From positions 2,492,001 through 2,556,000 of the forward strand of contig NC_011891.1 of assembly GCF_000022145.1 (NCBI RefSeq): 64,000 nt of DNA, in the 5' to 3' direction. This stretch comes from Anaeromyxobacter dehalogenans 2CP-1 (GTDB lineage Bacteria > Myxococcota > Myxococcia > Myxococcales > Anaeromyxobacteraceae). Below the pieces are notes generated by a model. That model was not told where the DNA came from. It saw only the letters and a program-made list of their open reading frames with translations, and searched no databases. Position numbers and translations under genes: made by a program. Shown here piece after piece: positions 44,513 through 53,078 of this stretch. Positions within the stretch are counted from its first letter, which is position 1; each line of letters begins with the position of its first letter.

Positions 44513-44716
44513 TCAGTCGAGCGACGCCGCCGCGGCCGGCTCGATCCGCCCCAGGCCCGCCGGCCCGTCGGACCCCGAGCGTCCGTCGGGCCCAGCGGCG
44601 CCGTTCGGGCCCATCGGGCCGTCGAACCCGCCGGACAGCTGGGCGGATCGGCCGTCCTTCAGGGAAAGCGACGCGCGGCGCCCGCCGGCGCCCCCGTCGC
44701 CGCCGTGTCCGCCCAT
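44513..44716 (-). CDS. Tentative short Gly-rich collagen-like protein or gene remnant
   Basis: 67 residues from an ATG at 44716. A Gly-rich start (MGGHGGDGGAGGRR) leads to nine consecutive Gly-x-y triplets (beginning GFDGPMGPNGAAGPDG). Such collagen-like blocks occur in surface proteins. No good ribosome-binding site or family match is seen and the frame continues upstream without a start, so it may be a gene remnant. It is the only coding candidate in 44490-44890. Confidence 0.35.
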   Translation of the reverse strand: MGGHGGDGGAGGRRASLSLKDGRSAQLSGGFDGPMGPNGAAGPDGRSGSDGPAGLGRIEPAAAASLD

Positions 44717-44890
44717 GCCGCCCCGAGGTTGACTGAAAGTGCGGTAGAACCCCGTGAGGGCACTCCGCTGCGTGGCGAACGGCACCCGCGGCCGAGCGAC
44801 GCAGGGGCGCTCCGGGCGGCACCCCCGCCACCGCCCGGCGCTAGAGTGGCGCGCGCGCAGCGGATTCCGCGCGGCGCAGGAGCGCGCCCC

Positions 44891-46297
44891 ATGCCCTCGT
44901 CCCGTTCCGGAGCCGACTGGCTGCGTCACCCGGTGAGCCTCGCCGGGGCGGCGCTGGCCACGGTCTCCGGCGTCCTGGTGGTGGTGCTGTTCGCCGCCAG
45001 CCTGCTCGGCCTGGAGGGCGGCCCGTACCTCGGCATCCTCGCGTACCTGCTGCTCCCCGGGCTGCTGGTGGCGGGCCTGATCCTCGTGCCGGTGGGCGCG
45101 GCGCTGGAGCGCCGGCGGCTGGTGCGCCTCGCGGCCCGCGGCGCCGCGGAGCCGCCGCTCCCGGTGATGGACCTGAACCACCCGCGCACCCGGCGGCGCC
45201 TGCTGGTGTTCCTCGGCCTCACCACGGTGAACCTCCTGCTGCTGGGCATCGCCTCGTACAAGGGGCTCGAGGTGATGGACTCGCCGGCGTTCTGCGGGTC
45301 GTGCCACAGCGTGATGGACCCGGAGGCCTCGGCGCACCGGCGCTCCGCGCACGCGCGGGTCGCGTGCGTCGAGTGCCACATCGGCCCGGGCGCGAGCTGG
45401 TTCGTGAAGTCGAAGCTCTCCGGCGCCTGGCAGGTGGTGTCGGTCGCGCTCGACCTCTACCCGCGGCCCATCCCCACGCCGGTCCAGAACCTGCGCCCGG
45501 CGCGCGACACCTGCGAGCAGTGCCACTGGCCCACCAAGCTGGTGGGCGACCGGCTGAAGGTGATCACCCGCCACGCCGAGGACGCCGGCAGCACGCCGCT
45601 GCGGACCGTGCTGGTGGTCCACGTGGGCGGCGCACAGGGGCTCGGGGCGCGGACTCGCGGCATCCACTGGCACGTGGACCCCGGGGTGCGCATCCGCTAC
45701 CTCGCCGACGAGAAGCGCGAGACCATCGGGACGGTCGAGCTGACCGGCCCGGACGGCGCACGCGCCACGTTCCGCTCGAAGGCGCCCGCCGGCGAGGCGC
45801 GCTGGCGCGAGATGGACTGCGTGGACTGCCACAACCGGCCCACGCACGTGTACCGGTCGCCGGAGGACGAGGTGGACGCGGCGGTGGCGGCGGGGCGCAT
45901 CGACGCGGCGGCGCTCCCGTTCGCGCGCCGCGAGGCGCTGAAGGCGCTCCGCGCCGGGTACCCGTCCCACGAGGCCGCCCGGGCCGGGATCGCGGCGGCG
46001 CTCGGCGCGTTCTACGCCGGCCCGGAGGGCGGCGGCGCGCCACGCGAGGCGGTGGAGCGCGCCGCGAGCGAGCTCGGCGACGCGTGGGCGCGCAACGTGT
46101 GGCCCTCGATGCGCATCGCCTGGGGGACCTATCCGTCGCTGCTCGGCCACGAGGCCGCGCCCGGGTGCTTCCGCTGCCACGACGGCGACCACGAGACCGA
46201 GGACGGCCGGGCCATCCGCGCGGACTGCGATCTGTGCCACGAGATCCTCGCGCAGGAGGAGAAGGATCCGGCCGTCCTGAAGCTGCTCGCCCCGTGA
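44891..46297 (+). CDS. Membrane-anchored six-heme cytochrome c (NapC/NirT/ImcH-like)
   Basis: 468 residues. Three hydrophobic segments in the first ~125 residues anchor it in the inner membrane. Six CxxCH sites follow at residues 135 (CGSCH), 159 (CVECH), 208 (CEQCH), 310 (CVDCH), 426 (CFRCH) and 446 (CDLCH). The N-terminal heme block (MDSPAFCGSCHSVMDPE, VACVECHIGPG) is NapC/NirT-like. In Geobacter a similar three-helix, seven-heme protein, ImcH, passes quinol electrons to the periplasm, so a quinol-oxidising role is plausible. The start is the ATG at 44891; upstream frames lack the membrane start. The small triheme cytochromes at 4941-5729 could accept its electrons. Confidence 0.9.
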   Translation: MPSSRSGADWLRHPVSLAGAALATVSGVLVVVLFAASLLGLEGGPYLGILAYLLLPGLLVAGLILVPVGAALERRRLVRLAARGAAEPPLPVMDLNHPRTRRRLLVFLGLTTVNLLLLGIASYKGLEVMDSPAFCGSCHSVMDPEASAHRRSAHARVACVECHIGPGASWFVKSKLSGAWQVVSVALDLYPRPIPTPVQNLRPARDTCEQCHWPTKLVGDRLKVITRHAEDAGSTPLRTVLVVHVGGAQGLGARTRGIHWHVDPGVRIRYLADEKRETIGTVELTGPDGARATFRSKAPAGEARWREMDCVDCHNRPTHVYRSPEDEVDAAVAAGRIDAAALPFARREALKALRAGYPSHEAARAGIAAALGAFYAGPEGGGAPREAVERAASELGDAWARNVWPSMRIAWGTYPSLLGHEAAPGCFRCHDGDHETEDGRAIRADCDLCHEILAQEEKDPAVLKLLAP

Positions 46298-46358
46298 GAA
46301 CGTTGGCGCCCAAACGGTCTCGCGGCGCGCGCTTCCGCTCCCGCCGCGGCGGCACGCG

Positions 46359-46367
46359 TGGTACCTT
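46359..46367 (+). promoter_or_regulatory. Extended -10 promoter of the lipoprotein gene at 46376
   Basis: TG-G-TACCTT (46359-46367), ending 8 nt before the ATG at 46376, so probably a leaderless transcript. No -35 is clear, as expected of an extended -10 promoter. Confidence 0.4.
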
Positions 46368-46375
46368 GGGCCGCC

Positions 46376-47023
46376 ATGCCGATGCCCCGAGCCGTGCTCG
46401 CCACCGCGCTCGCCGCCCTGCTCTCCGGGGGCTGTGAGCGCTCACCGCAGCCCGCCGCCGGCTCGCCGGCGCAGCCCGCGCCCGCCGCCGCGACCCCCGC
46501 GCCCGCGGCGCCGGTCGAGGCCCCGCCGGCGCCCTCCCCCGGCGCAGCCGTCGCGGCCGCGCCCGCGGATGCACCCTCCCCCGCGCAGCCCGGCGCCGCC
46601 GCCGACCCCGCCGCCGCGTTCACCGTGCTCCGCGACCCGGTCGCGCTGGAGCCCGGCGGCGCGGCGTTGCCGCTCGCGCTCCAGGCCGAGACGGTGGTGG
46701 ACGCCGGCGCGCACTTCCGGCTCGACCTCGCGGTCGCCAGCGCCGACGCCCGGCTGGCCCTGCTCGACGCGAACGACGCGGCGGTGGCCGCGGCCGGCAC
46801 GCACGAGGTGGGCACCACCACGCGCCTGACCCTCTCGCCCTCCGAGCCGCTGCGGCCGGGCAGCCGCTACACGCTGCGCCTCGACGGCGCCGCCACCCGC
46901 GAGTTCCACGACGCGGCTGGCAAGGCCTACGCGCCGGCCGGCCTCAGCGTGCTGGTCGCCGGCACGCCGCCGCCGCCCGAGCCGAAGCCGCAGCCCGCGA
47001 AGCGCAAGCGCCGGGCGCGGTGA
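46376..47023 (+). CDS. Pro/Ala-rich lipoprotein
   Basis: 215 residues. The signal peptide ends in a lipobox (ALLSGGC, Cys near residue 21). A ~60-residue Ala/Pro linker follows (a region often used to reach across the periplasm), then a beta-rich domain of about 110 residues (VALEPGGAALPLALQAETVVDAGAHFRL, RLTLSPSEPLRPGSRYTLRLD), resembling an Ig-like or bacterial sandwich domain, and a basic tail (PKPQPAKRKRRAR). Function unknown. It follows the six-heme cytochrome by 78 nt. Confidence 0.65.
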   Translation: MPMPRAVLATALAALLSGGCERSPQPAAGSPAQPAPAAATPAPAAPVEAPPAPSPGAAVAAAPADAPSPAQPGAAADPAAAFTVLRDPVALEPGGAALPLALQAETVVDAGAHFRLDLAVASADARLALLDANDAAVAAAGTHEVGTTTRLTLSPSEPLRPGSRYTLRLDGAATREFHDAAGKAYAPAGLSVLVAGTPPPPEPKPQPAKRKRRAR

Positions 47024-47031
47024 CGGGCGCG

Positions 47032-47430
47032 TCAGGGCGCCGAGCGGCGCTCGAGCTCGCCCAGCACGGCCCGGTCCGCCTCGAGGAAGTCGTAGCCGGC
47101 CAGCGTGCCCGCCGGCGCCCAGGCGATCTCGGCCACGCCGAGCGCGCACGGCACCTGGTCCGAGGCGAGCGCGCCGGCGTAGAACGCCAGCTCGACCTCG
47201 AGCTCCGGGTAACGGTGCTCGTGCCGGAGCAGGAGCGCGCCCACGGTGAGCTCGCAGCCCAGCTCCTCGCGGATCTCGCGCCGGAGCGCGTCGGGCTCGG
47301 ACTCGCCGGCCTCGACCTTGCCGCCGGGGAACTCCCACTGGCCGCGCAGGCCGTCGCGGTCGGGACGGCGGGTGACGAGGATGGCGTCGCCCCGCCGGAC
47401 GACGGCCGCGACGACGCGGATCCGCTTCAC
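47032..47430 (-). CDS. MutT-type Nudix hydrolase
   Basis: 132 residues from a GTG at 47430 that overlaps the stop of the previous gene by 4 nt (GTGA). The Nudix box is complete: GGKVEAGESEPDALRREIREELG, with all conserved Gly, Glu and Arg positions. The size and WEFPGGKVE context fit an 8-oxo-dGTP diphosphatase of the MutT group, a mutation-preventing role that is inferred by family. Last gene of the yfgM-bamB-nudix operon. Confidence 0.9.
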   Translation of the reverse strand: MKRIRVVAAVVRRGDAILVTRRPDRDGLRGQWEFPGGKVEAGESEPDALRREIREELGCELTVGALLLRHEHRYPELEVELAFYAGALASDQVPCALGVAEIAWAPAGTLAGYDFLEADRAVLGELERRSAP

Positions 47431-48518
47431 CGCAGGTCGAGCGCGAGCAGGTCGCCGCCGTTGGAGAGCACGTACACGCGCTCGCCGCCGACGCCCGGCG
47501 TGGAGGAGATGCCGGTGCCGGGGTCGAGCACGCGCAGCGTGCGCCCGCTCGACGCCTCCAGGAACCGGAGCCCGCCCTGGCCGGCGGGCACGAGCACCCA
47601 CGGCCCGGCGATCACCGGCGCGCCGCCGCCGGGCGCGCCGCCCAGCGGCGCCGTCCAGAGGACGTGGCCGGCGGCCGGATCGAGCGCGTGGACCGAGCTG
47701 GAGGTGACCGCGATCACGGCCCCGCGCCCGAGCACGAGCCGCGCCGCGCCGGGGGCGCGGAAGGCCCAGACCGGATCGCCGGTGGCCGCGTCCATCGCCA
47801 GCACCGCGCCGGAGAACGCGGTCGCGTACAGGTGCTTCCCGTCGAGCTGGATCGCGTCCACGTCGAGGTAGTCGCCGGCGGGGGCCACGGTACGCTCCCA
47901 CCGCGTCGCGCCGTTCGCCACGTCGAGCGCCGCGACCCATCCGTCGGAGTAGCCGGCCCACACCGTGCCGCCGCGGGCGACCGGCCAGGCGGCGCCACGG
48001 ACCGTGAACCCGGCGCGCGCCTCGCGCCGGTGGTGCCACTTCCAGGCGCCGGTCTTCGCGTCCACCGCGAACAGCGTGTCCTGCAGGCTCATCACGAAGA
48101 CGGTGCCGTCCGCGACGGCAGGGCGCGTGCCCAGCTCCTCCTTCGCGTCGTAGCGCCACAGCTCCTTGCCGGTGGCCGTCGCCAGCGCGTAGAGCCGCCC
48201 GTCGGTGCACCCGACGTAGGCGACGCCGTGGTCGATGGCCGGCGGCGCCCAGAAGCTCCCCGCGGTGCGGAGCTCCCAGGCCACCGAGCCGTCCGGCCGG
48301 AGCGCGTGGACCCAGCCGTCGCGCGTGCCGAACACGGCGTACCCGGTCTCCGGGTCCACCGCCACGCCGCCCGGCTCGAGCGGGCGCGACTCCATCGCCT
48401 GCGGCCCGACCACCGGGCGCATCCAGGCGATGCGGTACAGGTCCAGCGGGCCGGCCGGCAGGCGCGACGACACGCCCGGCGCCGCCGCCAGCGCGAGCGC
48501 CAGCGCGAGCGCCGTCAC
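47427..48518 (-). CDS. bamB: BamB-like PQQ-repeat beta-propeller protein
   Basis: 363 residues, a signal peptide (MTALALALALAAAPG) then repeated WD-like PQQ units (for example GKELWRYDAK, GDPVWAFRAPG and HVLWTAPLGG), enough for one eight-blade propeller. The usual lipobox Cys of E. coli BamB is absent, so it would be soluble in the periplasm. Its place between yfgM-like and der mirrors the E. coli yfgM-bamB-der region, supporting a role in outer-membrane protein assembly. Starts in 4-nt overlap with the upstream gene. Confidence 0.75.
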   Translation of the reverse strand: MTALALALALAAAPGVSSRLPAGPLDLYRIAWMRPVVGPQAMESRPLEPGGVAVDPETGYAVFGTRDGWVHALRPDGSVAWELRTAGSFWAPPAIDHGVAYVGCTDGRLYALATATGKELWRYDAKEELGTRPAVADGTVFVMSLQDTLFAVDAKTGAWKWHHRREARAGFTVRGAAWPVARGGTVWAGYSDGWVAALDVANGATRWERTVAPAGDYLDVDAIQLDGKHLYATAFSGAVLAMDAATGDPVWAFRAPGAARLVLGRGAVIAVTSSSVHALDPAAGHVLWTAPLGGAPGGGAPVIAGPWVLVPAGQGGLRFLEASSGRTLRVLDPGTGISSTPGVGGERVYVLSNGGDLLALDLR

Positions 48519-49246
48519 TCCTTGCCACCCAGCCGCGCGAGCCGCTCGGATGCCTCGGGCGTGAGCAGCGAGTCCTTGTGCTTCTCGGCGAAGCCGGCCA
48601 GCAGCGCCCTGGCCTCGGACGCCTTCCCCGCAGCCGCGAGCACGCGGGCCCGCTCCAGATCGGCGCGGTCGGCCATCTTCGGCGCCTCGGTGGCGAGCCG
48701 CTCGTACGCCTGCGCCGCGCCGGCGAGATCGCCCTTCGCCTCCCGGACCAGGCCGACGCCCTCCAGCGCGCCGAAGCGGAACGAGTCGTCGGCGGGGGCG
48801 TCCTTCAGGTAGCGCTCGTAGGACGCGAGCGCGGCGTCCCAGTCGCCCAGCTTGTAGTGCGCGTCGCCGCGGGCCAGCTCGGCCACCAGCGCCGGGCCGG
48901 TGCCGCCGTGCGCCGCGATCACCTTGTCGGCCTCGGCGATCACCGCGCGCTGCTTGGCCTCCTGCGTCGGGAAGAACGGCCCGGGCACGCCGGGGAGCGG
49001 CACGCTCGAGACCTCGCCGCCCATGGCCGCGAGCAGGGCCGAGGCGGCCGCGCCGGCGGTCTGCTCGCGCTGCGCGCGCAGCGCCGAGACGGCCGCCACG
49101 ATCACCAGCGCCGCCACCACCGCGCCGCCCGCGATGACGAGGTGCTTCTTCCGGGAGGCGGCCCAGCTCGCGGCCTGCGTGGCCGCCACCTGGAACTTGT
49201 CCGGCTCCTTCATGTCCTTCCGGGTGATCACGGTGTCCTTCGACAT
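48515..49246 (-). CDS. YfgM-like membrane-anchored TPR protein
   Basis: 243 residues. One transmembrane helix (HLVIAGGAVVAALVIVAAVSAL, about 35-56) is followed by TPR-like helices in the periplasm (LARGDAHYKLGDWDAALASYERYL, KGDLAGAAQAYERLATEAPKM). E. coli YfgM is an ancillary SecYEG/PpiD-associated protein encoded just before bamB. The same order here supports orthology, although sequence similarity is weak at this length. Promoter at 49295-49323 drives it together with bamB and nudix. Confidence 0.75.
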   Translation of the reverse strand: MSKDTVITRKDMKEPDKFQVAATQAASWAASRKKHLVIAGGAVVAALVIVAAVSALRAQREQTAGAAASALLAAMGGEVSSVPLPGVPGPFFPTQEAKQRAVIAEADKVIAAHGGTGPALVAELARGDAHYKLGDWDAALASYERYLKDAPADDSFRFGALEGVGLVREAKGDLAGAAQAYERLATEAPKMADRADLERARVLAAAGKASEARALLAGFAEKHKDSLLTPEASERLARLGGKE

Positions 49247-49294
49247 GGCGCCTCTCGGGTGCGTGCTCGGCGAAAATGTGAGGAAAACCGGGCC

Positions 49295-49323
49295 AATCTA
49301 GGCGGCTACCCGGGGGGCGTCAA
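49295..49323 (-). promoter_or_regulatory. Sigma-70-type promoter of the yfgM-bamB-nudix operon
   Basis: On the reverse strand TTGACG (49323-49318), 17-nt spacer, TAGATT (49300-49295). Predicted start near 49288, giving a ~42-nt leader to the ATG at 49246. Confidence 0.6.
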
Positions 49324-49358
49324 GCGAAAGCCCGCCCCGCCGGGCCGGCCCGACCGCC

Positions 49359-50756
49359 CTACTCGCGGGGCCGCCGCGGGCGGGCGCGGTGCTGGCGCTC
49401 CTTGAACACCAGGCGCATCGGCACCTCCAGCCCGAACGCGGCGCGGAACCGGTTCTCGATGTAGCGGCGGTAGTGGTCGGTCAGGCCATCCGGGTGGTTG
49501 GCCTGGATGACGAACGTGGGCGGGGCGTAGGCCACCTGGGCGACGTAGTAGAGCTTCACCCGGCGCCCGCGGGCGATGGGGGCCGGGTGCTCGTCCTGCA
49601 GCGCCTCGAGCAGCTCGTTGAGCTGCGGCGTGGGGAACCGGGCCCGGTACTGCTCCACCAGGCGCGCGGCCTTCTCCAGCACGCGGTGCACGCCGCGCCG
49701 CTCCTTCGCGGAGACGAACAGCATCGGCGCGAAGCCCACGAACGGCAGGCGCTTGGTGAGCTCCTTGCGGTACCAGTCCTGCGTGGCGCCCTCGCGCTCG
49801 GCGATGTCCCACTTGTTCACCACGATGACCAGCGCCTTGCCCTTCTCCGCCACCAGGCCGAGGAGCCGAGCGTCCTGCTCGACGCCGGCCTCGGTCGCGT
49901 CGAGGAGGCACGCCACCACCTCGGCCTGATCCATCGCCTTCATGGCGCGGACCACCGAGAAGGACTCGACCTTCTGCGCGATCGAGCGCTTGCGCCGGAT
50001 CCCGGCGGTGTCGGTGACCACGAAGCGCCGGCCCTTGTGCGCGACCAGCGAGTCGATCGCGTCGCGGGTGGTGCCGGGCACGTCGGAGACCACGAAGCGC
50101 TCCTCGCCGAGCAGCGCGTTCACGAACGTGCTCTTGCCCACGTTGGGCCGGCCCACGATGGCGAGCCGGATGTCGCCGACCGGCCGCTCCGCCTCCGAGA
50201 CCTCCTGCGGCTCGTCGGCCTCCTCCGGCGCCGGCGGGAGCGGCGGGAGCGCGAGCTTCTCGACGATCGCGTCCACCAGCCCGGACACGCCGCGCCCGTG
50301 CTCGGCCGAGACGGCGTGCACCTCGCCGAACCCGAGCCCGTAGAACTCGGCCAGCGGCACGTCCTCCTCGGTGCGGGCGGTGTCCACCTTGTTCACCGCG
50401 ACGAACAGCGGCTTGCCGGCGCGCCGGAGCAGGTCCGCCACGTTGCGATCGAGCGCGGTCAGGCCGTCGCGGCCGTCCACCACCAGCACCACCGCCGAGG
50501 CCTCGTCCACCGCGAGCTGGGCCTGCTCGCGCACCTGCGACATGAGGCGGTCGCGCGACTCGGGCTCGAAGCCGCCGGTGTCCACCACCGAGACGGCGCG
50601 GCCTTCCCAGATCACGTCGGCGTAGTTGCGGTCGCGGGTCACGCCGGGCACGTCCTCCACGATCGCGACGCGCCGGCCGGCCAGCCGGTTGAACAGCGTG
50701 GACTTCCCGACGTTCGGGCGGCCCACCAGCGCCACCACGGGGCGGGGGGCCGTCAC
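49359..50756 (-). CDS. der: Ribosome-assembly GTPase Der (EngA)
   Basis: 465 residues with two tandem GTPase domains, each with a GRPNVGKST P-loop (about residues 10 and 185) and DTGGFE or DTAGIRRK switch II, NKVD/NKWD base-recognition loops, and the C-terminal KH-like domain (LYYVAQVAYAPPTFVIQANHP). It acts in 50S subunit maturation. The GTG at 50756 overlaps the era stop by 4 nt, so era and der are coupled. Frame extension upstream of the GTG is the era gene. Confidence 0.96.
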   Translation of the reverse strand: MTAPRPVVALVGRPNVGKSTLFNRLAGRRVAIVEDVPGVTRDRNYADVIWEGRAVSVVDTGGFEPESRDRLMSQVREQAQLAVDEASAVVLVVDGRDGLTALDRNVADLLRRAGKPLFVAVNKVDTARTEEDVPLAEFYGLGFGEVHAVSAEHGRGVSGLVDAIVEKLALPPLPPAPEEADEPQEVSEAERPVGDIRLAIVGRPNVGKSTFVNALLGEERFVVSDVPGTTRDAIDSLVAHKGRRFVVTDTAGIRRKRSIAQKVESFSVVRAMKAMDQAEVVACLLDATEAGVEQDARLLGLVAEKGKALVIVVNKWDIAEREGATQDWYRKELTKRLPFVGFAPMLFVSAKERRGVHRVLEKAARLVEQYRARFPTPQLNELLEALQDEHPAPIARGRRVKLYYVAQVAYAPPTFVIQANHPDGLTDHYRRYIENRFRAAFGLEVPMRLVFKERQHRARPRRPRE

Positions 50757-51685
50757 AGCCCGAACCTCTTCAGCGCGCCCTCGCGCTCGCTCCAGCGCTC
50801 GTCCACCTTCACGGTCAGCGACAGGAACACCTTGCACCCGAGCAGCCGCTCCAGCCCCTCGCGCGCGCGCGTGCCGATCTTCTTCAGCATCGCGCCCTGC
50901 TTGCCGATCACGATCGCCTTCTGCGAGTCGCGCTCGACCACCACGAGCGCCGAGATGCGGACCAGCCCGCCGCGCTCGCGCCGGCCGGACTCGTCGAACT
51001 CCTCCACCTCGACCGCGGCCGCGTACGGGATCTCCTGGCGCGTCTGCAGCATCACCTGCTCGCGCACGTACTCCGCCGCCAGCGCGCGCTCCGCCTGGTC
51101 GGTGAGCACGTCGGCCGGGAACAGCGGGGCCTCGGACTCGGGCAGCCGCCGGATGAGCGCCTGCACCAGGGTGTCCACGTTCTCGCCCGTGAGCGCCGAG
51201 AACGGGACGATGTCGGCCCAGTCGTGCAGCCCGCGGTAGGCGTCGATGACCGGCAGCAGCGTGGCGCGGGGCGCGCGGTCCATCTTGTTGACGCCCAGCA
51301 CCGCCGGCTTCCGCGCGCGCCGGACCTCGTCGATCGCCCAGCGGGTGGACTCGCCCACCTCGACGCGACCCTCGGGGCCGGTGCCGGCCTCGATGAGCAT
51401 GAGCACCGCGTCCACCTCCGACAGCGTGGACAGCGCGGTCTCGACCATGCGCCGGTTGAGCGCGCCCTTGGCCTTGTGCAGGCCGGGGGTGTCGAAGAAC
51501 GCCACCTGCGCGCCCGGGACGTTGTGGACGCCCAGGATGCGGGTGCGGGTGGTCTGCGGGCGGGGGCTGACGATGGCCACGTGCTCGCCGAGCACGCGGT
51601 TCAGCAGCGTGGACTTCCCCACGTTCGGCCGGCCGACGATGGCGACGAAGCCGGCGCGGAACGGGGTCTTCTTCTTGCTGGCCAT
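50753..51685 (-). CDS. era: 16S rRNA-binding GTPase Era
   Basis: 310 residues. An N-terminal G domain has P-loop GRPNVGKSTLLNRV, switch I PQTTRTRI, DTPGLHK and NKMD. The C-terminal KH domain (EIPYAAAVEVEEFDE, KAIVIGKQGAMLKKIG) binds the 16S 3' end. It is needed for 30S maturation. It is separated from rnc by two cyclophilin genes, whereas rnc and era are adjacent in E. coli. Confidence 0.97.
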   Translation of the reverse strand: MASKKKTPFRAGFVAIVGRPNVGKSTLLNRVLGEHVAIVSPRPQTTRTRILGVHNVPGAQVAFFDTPGLHKAKGALNRRMVETALSTLSEVDAVLMLIEAGTGPEGRVEVGESTRWAIDEVRRARKPAVLGVNKMDRAPRATLLPVIDAYRGLHDWADIVPFSALTGENVDTLVQALIRRLPESEAPLFPADVLTDQAERALAAEYVREQVMLQTRQEIPYAAAVEVEEFDESGRRERGGLVRISALVVVERDSQKAIVIGKQGAMLKKIGTRAREGLERLLGCKVFLSLTVKVDERWSEREGALKRFGL

Positions 51686-51764
51686 GGAGGTGATCGCGCC
51701 CGCGCCCGTCCGCTCGAGGCGGAGGGGGCGCGGGCGCCCGGGTTCCTTCGTGCGGCGGCGCGCG

Positions 51765-52271
51765 CTAGGGCTGCGCGCCGCGGGTGATGGTGACCTTCTC
51801 GAGCTTGACCTTGGCGTTGCCGGCGCGGGTGATCTTCGGGACGAGCTCCCCGCCCTTGACCACCTCGCCGAAGATGGTGTGCCCCTTGTTCAGCCAGGGC
51901 GTCTCCACCTCGGTGATGAAGAACTGCGAGCCGTTCGTGTTCGGGCCGGCGTTCGCCATGGCGAGCAGGCCGGGCTTCGAGAACACGTTGTCCGGGCCGA
52001 TCTCGTCCTCGAACCGGTACCCGGGGCCGCCGGTGCCGGTGCCGAGCGGATCACCGCCCTGGATCATGAAGTCCGGGATGACGCGGTGGAACACCGTGCC
52101 GTCGTAGAGCGGCTTCGTCACCTTCTGACCGGTGCGCGGGTCGGTCCACTCGCGCGCACCCTCGGCCAGGTCCACGAAGTTCTTCACGGTCTTGGGCGCC
52201 TTCTCCGGCAGCAGCTTCACCACGATGTCGCCCATCGACGTCTTGAACGTCGCGTACAGCTCCTCGGCCAT
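51765..52271 (-). CDS. Cytoplasmic cyclophilin-type peptidyl-prolyl isomerase
   Basis: 168 residues. The cyclophilin core is complete: VFHRVIPDFMIQGGDP, NTNGSQFFITE, LNKGHTIFGEVVKG. The catalytic Arg (HR in FHRVI), Phe and Gln positions are present. No signal peptide, so it acts in the cytosol to speed proline isomerisation during folding. It is a shorter relative of the exported one at 52331-53023, 59 nt upstream. Confidence 0.95.
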   Translation of the reverse strand: MAEELYATFKTSMGDIVVKLLPEKAPKTVKNFVDLAEGAREWTDPRTGQKVTKPLYDGTVFHRVIPDFMIQGGDPLGTGTGGPGYRFEDEIGPDNVFSKPGLLAMANAGPNTNGSQFFITEVETPWLNKGHTIFGEVVKGGELVPKITRAGNAKVKLEKVTITRGAQP

Positions 52272-52330
52272 GGTTCACCTCTCCCGGCGCGCCGCCGGGT
52301 GGCGGGCCCGCGCACGGGCCCGGGTTGTCG

Positions 52331-53023
52331 CTACTTGCAGGTGGGGCGCTCGCCGGTGATGGTGACCTTCACCAGCCGCGTCTGCGAGTTCCCGGCGCGG
52401 GCGATGCCGCCGACCAGGTCGCAGCCGCACACGCCCTGCCCGAAGCGCGTGTAGCCGCACACGCCCGACTTCGAGTCGCAGGCCCGCGGCTCGAGCTGCG
52501 GCACGCGGTCGCCGGCGCCCTCGGTGATGAAGAACTGCGAGCCGTTCGTGTTCGGGCCCGAGTTCGCCATGGCGAGGACGCAGGGCTTCTCGAACAGGCG
52601 GGTCCCGGGCGCCGGCAGCTCGTCCTCGAACTTGTAGCCGGGCCCCGAGACGCCGAACGGGAGGTTCTTCTGCGCCGAGCTGCCGAGCGGCGCGCCGCGC
52701 GTGGCCGGATCGCCGCCCTGGATCATGAAGCCGGGGATCACGCGGTGGAACAGCAGGCCGTCGAAGTACGGCGCCTTGCGCTGCTGCCCGGTGAGCGGGT
52801 CGGTGAACGCCTTCTTGCCCTCGGCGAGCTGGACGAAGTTCTCGACCGTCTTCGGCGCCTCGGCCGGCAGCAGCTTCACGCCGATCTTGCCGCGCGAGGT
52901 CTCGAACACCGCGTACAGGTCCTTGCCCTTGGCCGGGGCGGCCGCGGGCGCCTGCGCGCGGGCGGCGGGCGGGACGGCCAGCGACACGAACAGTGAAATC
53001 ACCAGAAGGGAGGAGCGCGTCAT
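52331..53023 (-). CDS. Exported cyclophilin with Cys-rich loop
   Basis: 230 residues. A signal peptide (MTRSSLLVISLFVSLAVPPAARAQ) targets it to the periplasm. The core (LFHRVIPGFMIQGGDP, NTNGSQFFITEGAG) is cyclophilin, but the loop after it is replaced by a Cys-rich segment with four Cys (ACDSKSGVCGYTRFGQGVCGCD), and one Cys is in PCVLAMA and one at the C-terminus. These could form disulfides or bind a metal in the periplasm. The usual GHTVFGEVV loop is missing in recognisable form. Confidence 0.88.
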   Translation of the reverse strand: MTRSSLLVISLFVSLAVPPAARAQAPAAAPAKGKDLYAVFETSRGKIGVKLLPAEAPKTVENFVQLAEGKKAFTDPLTGQQRKAPYFDGLLFHRVIPGFMIQGGDPATRGAPLGSSAQKNLPFGVSGPGYKFEDELPAPGTRLFEKPCVLAMANSGPNTNGSQFFITEGAGDRVPQLEPRACDSKSGVCGYTRFGQGVCGCDLVGGIARAGNSQTRLVKVTITGERPTCK

Positions 53024-53078
53024 GCCGCGGGATGCTAGTCGCGGGTGGGAGCCCCGGCAAATGGAAAGACGGCGCCCC

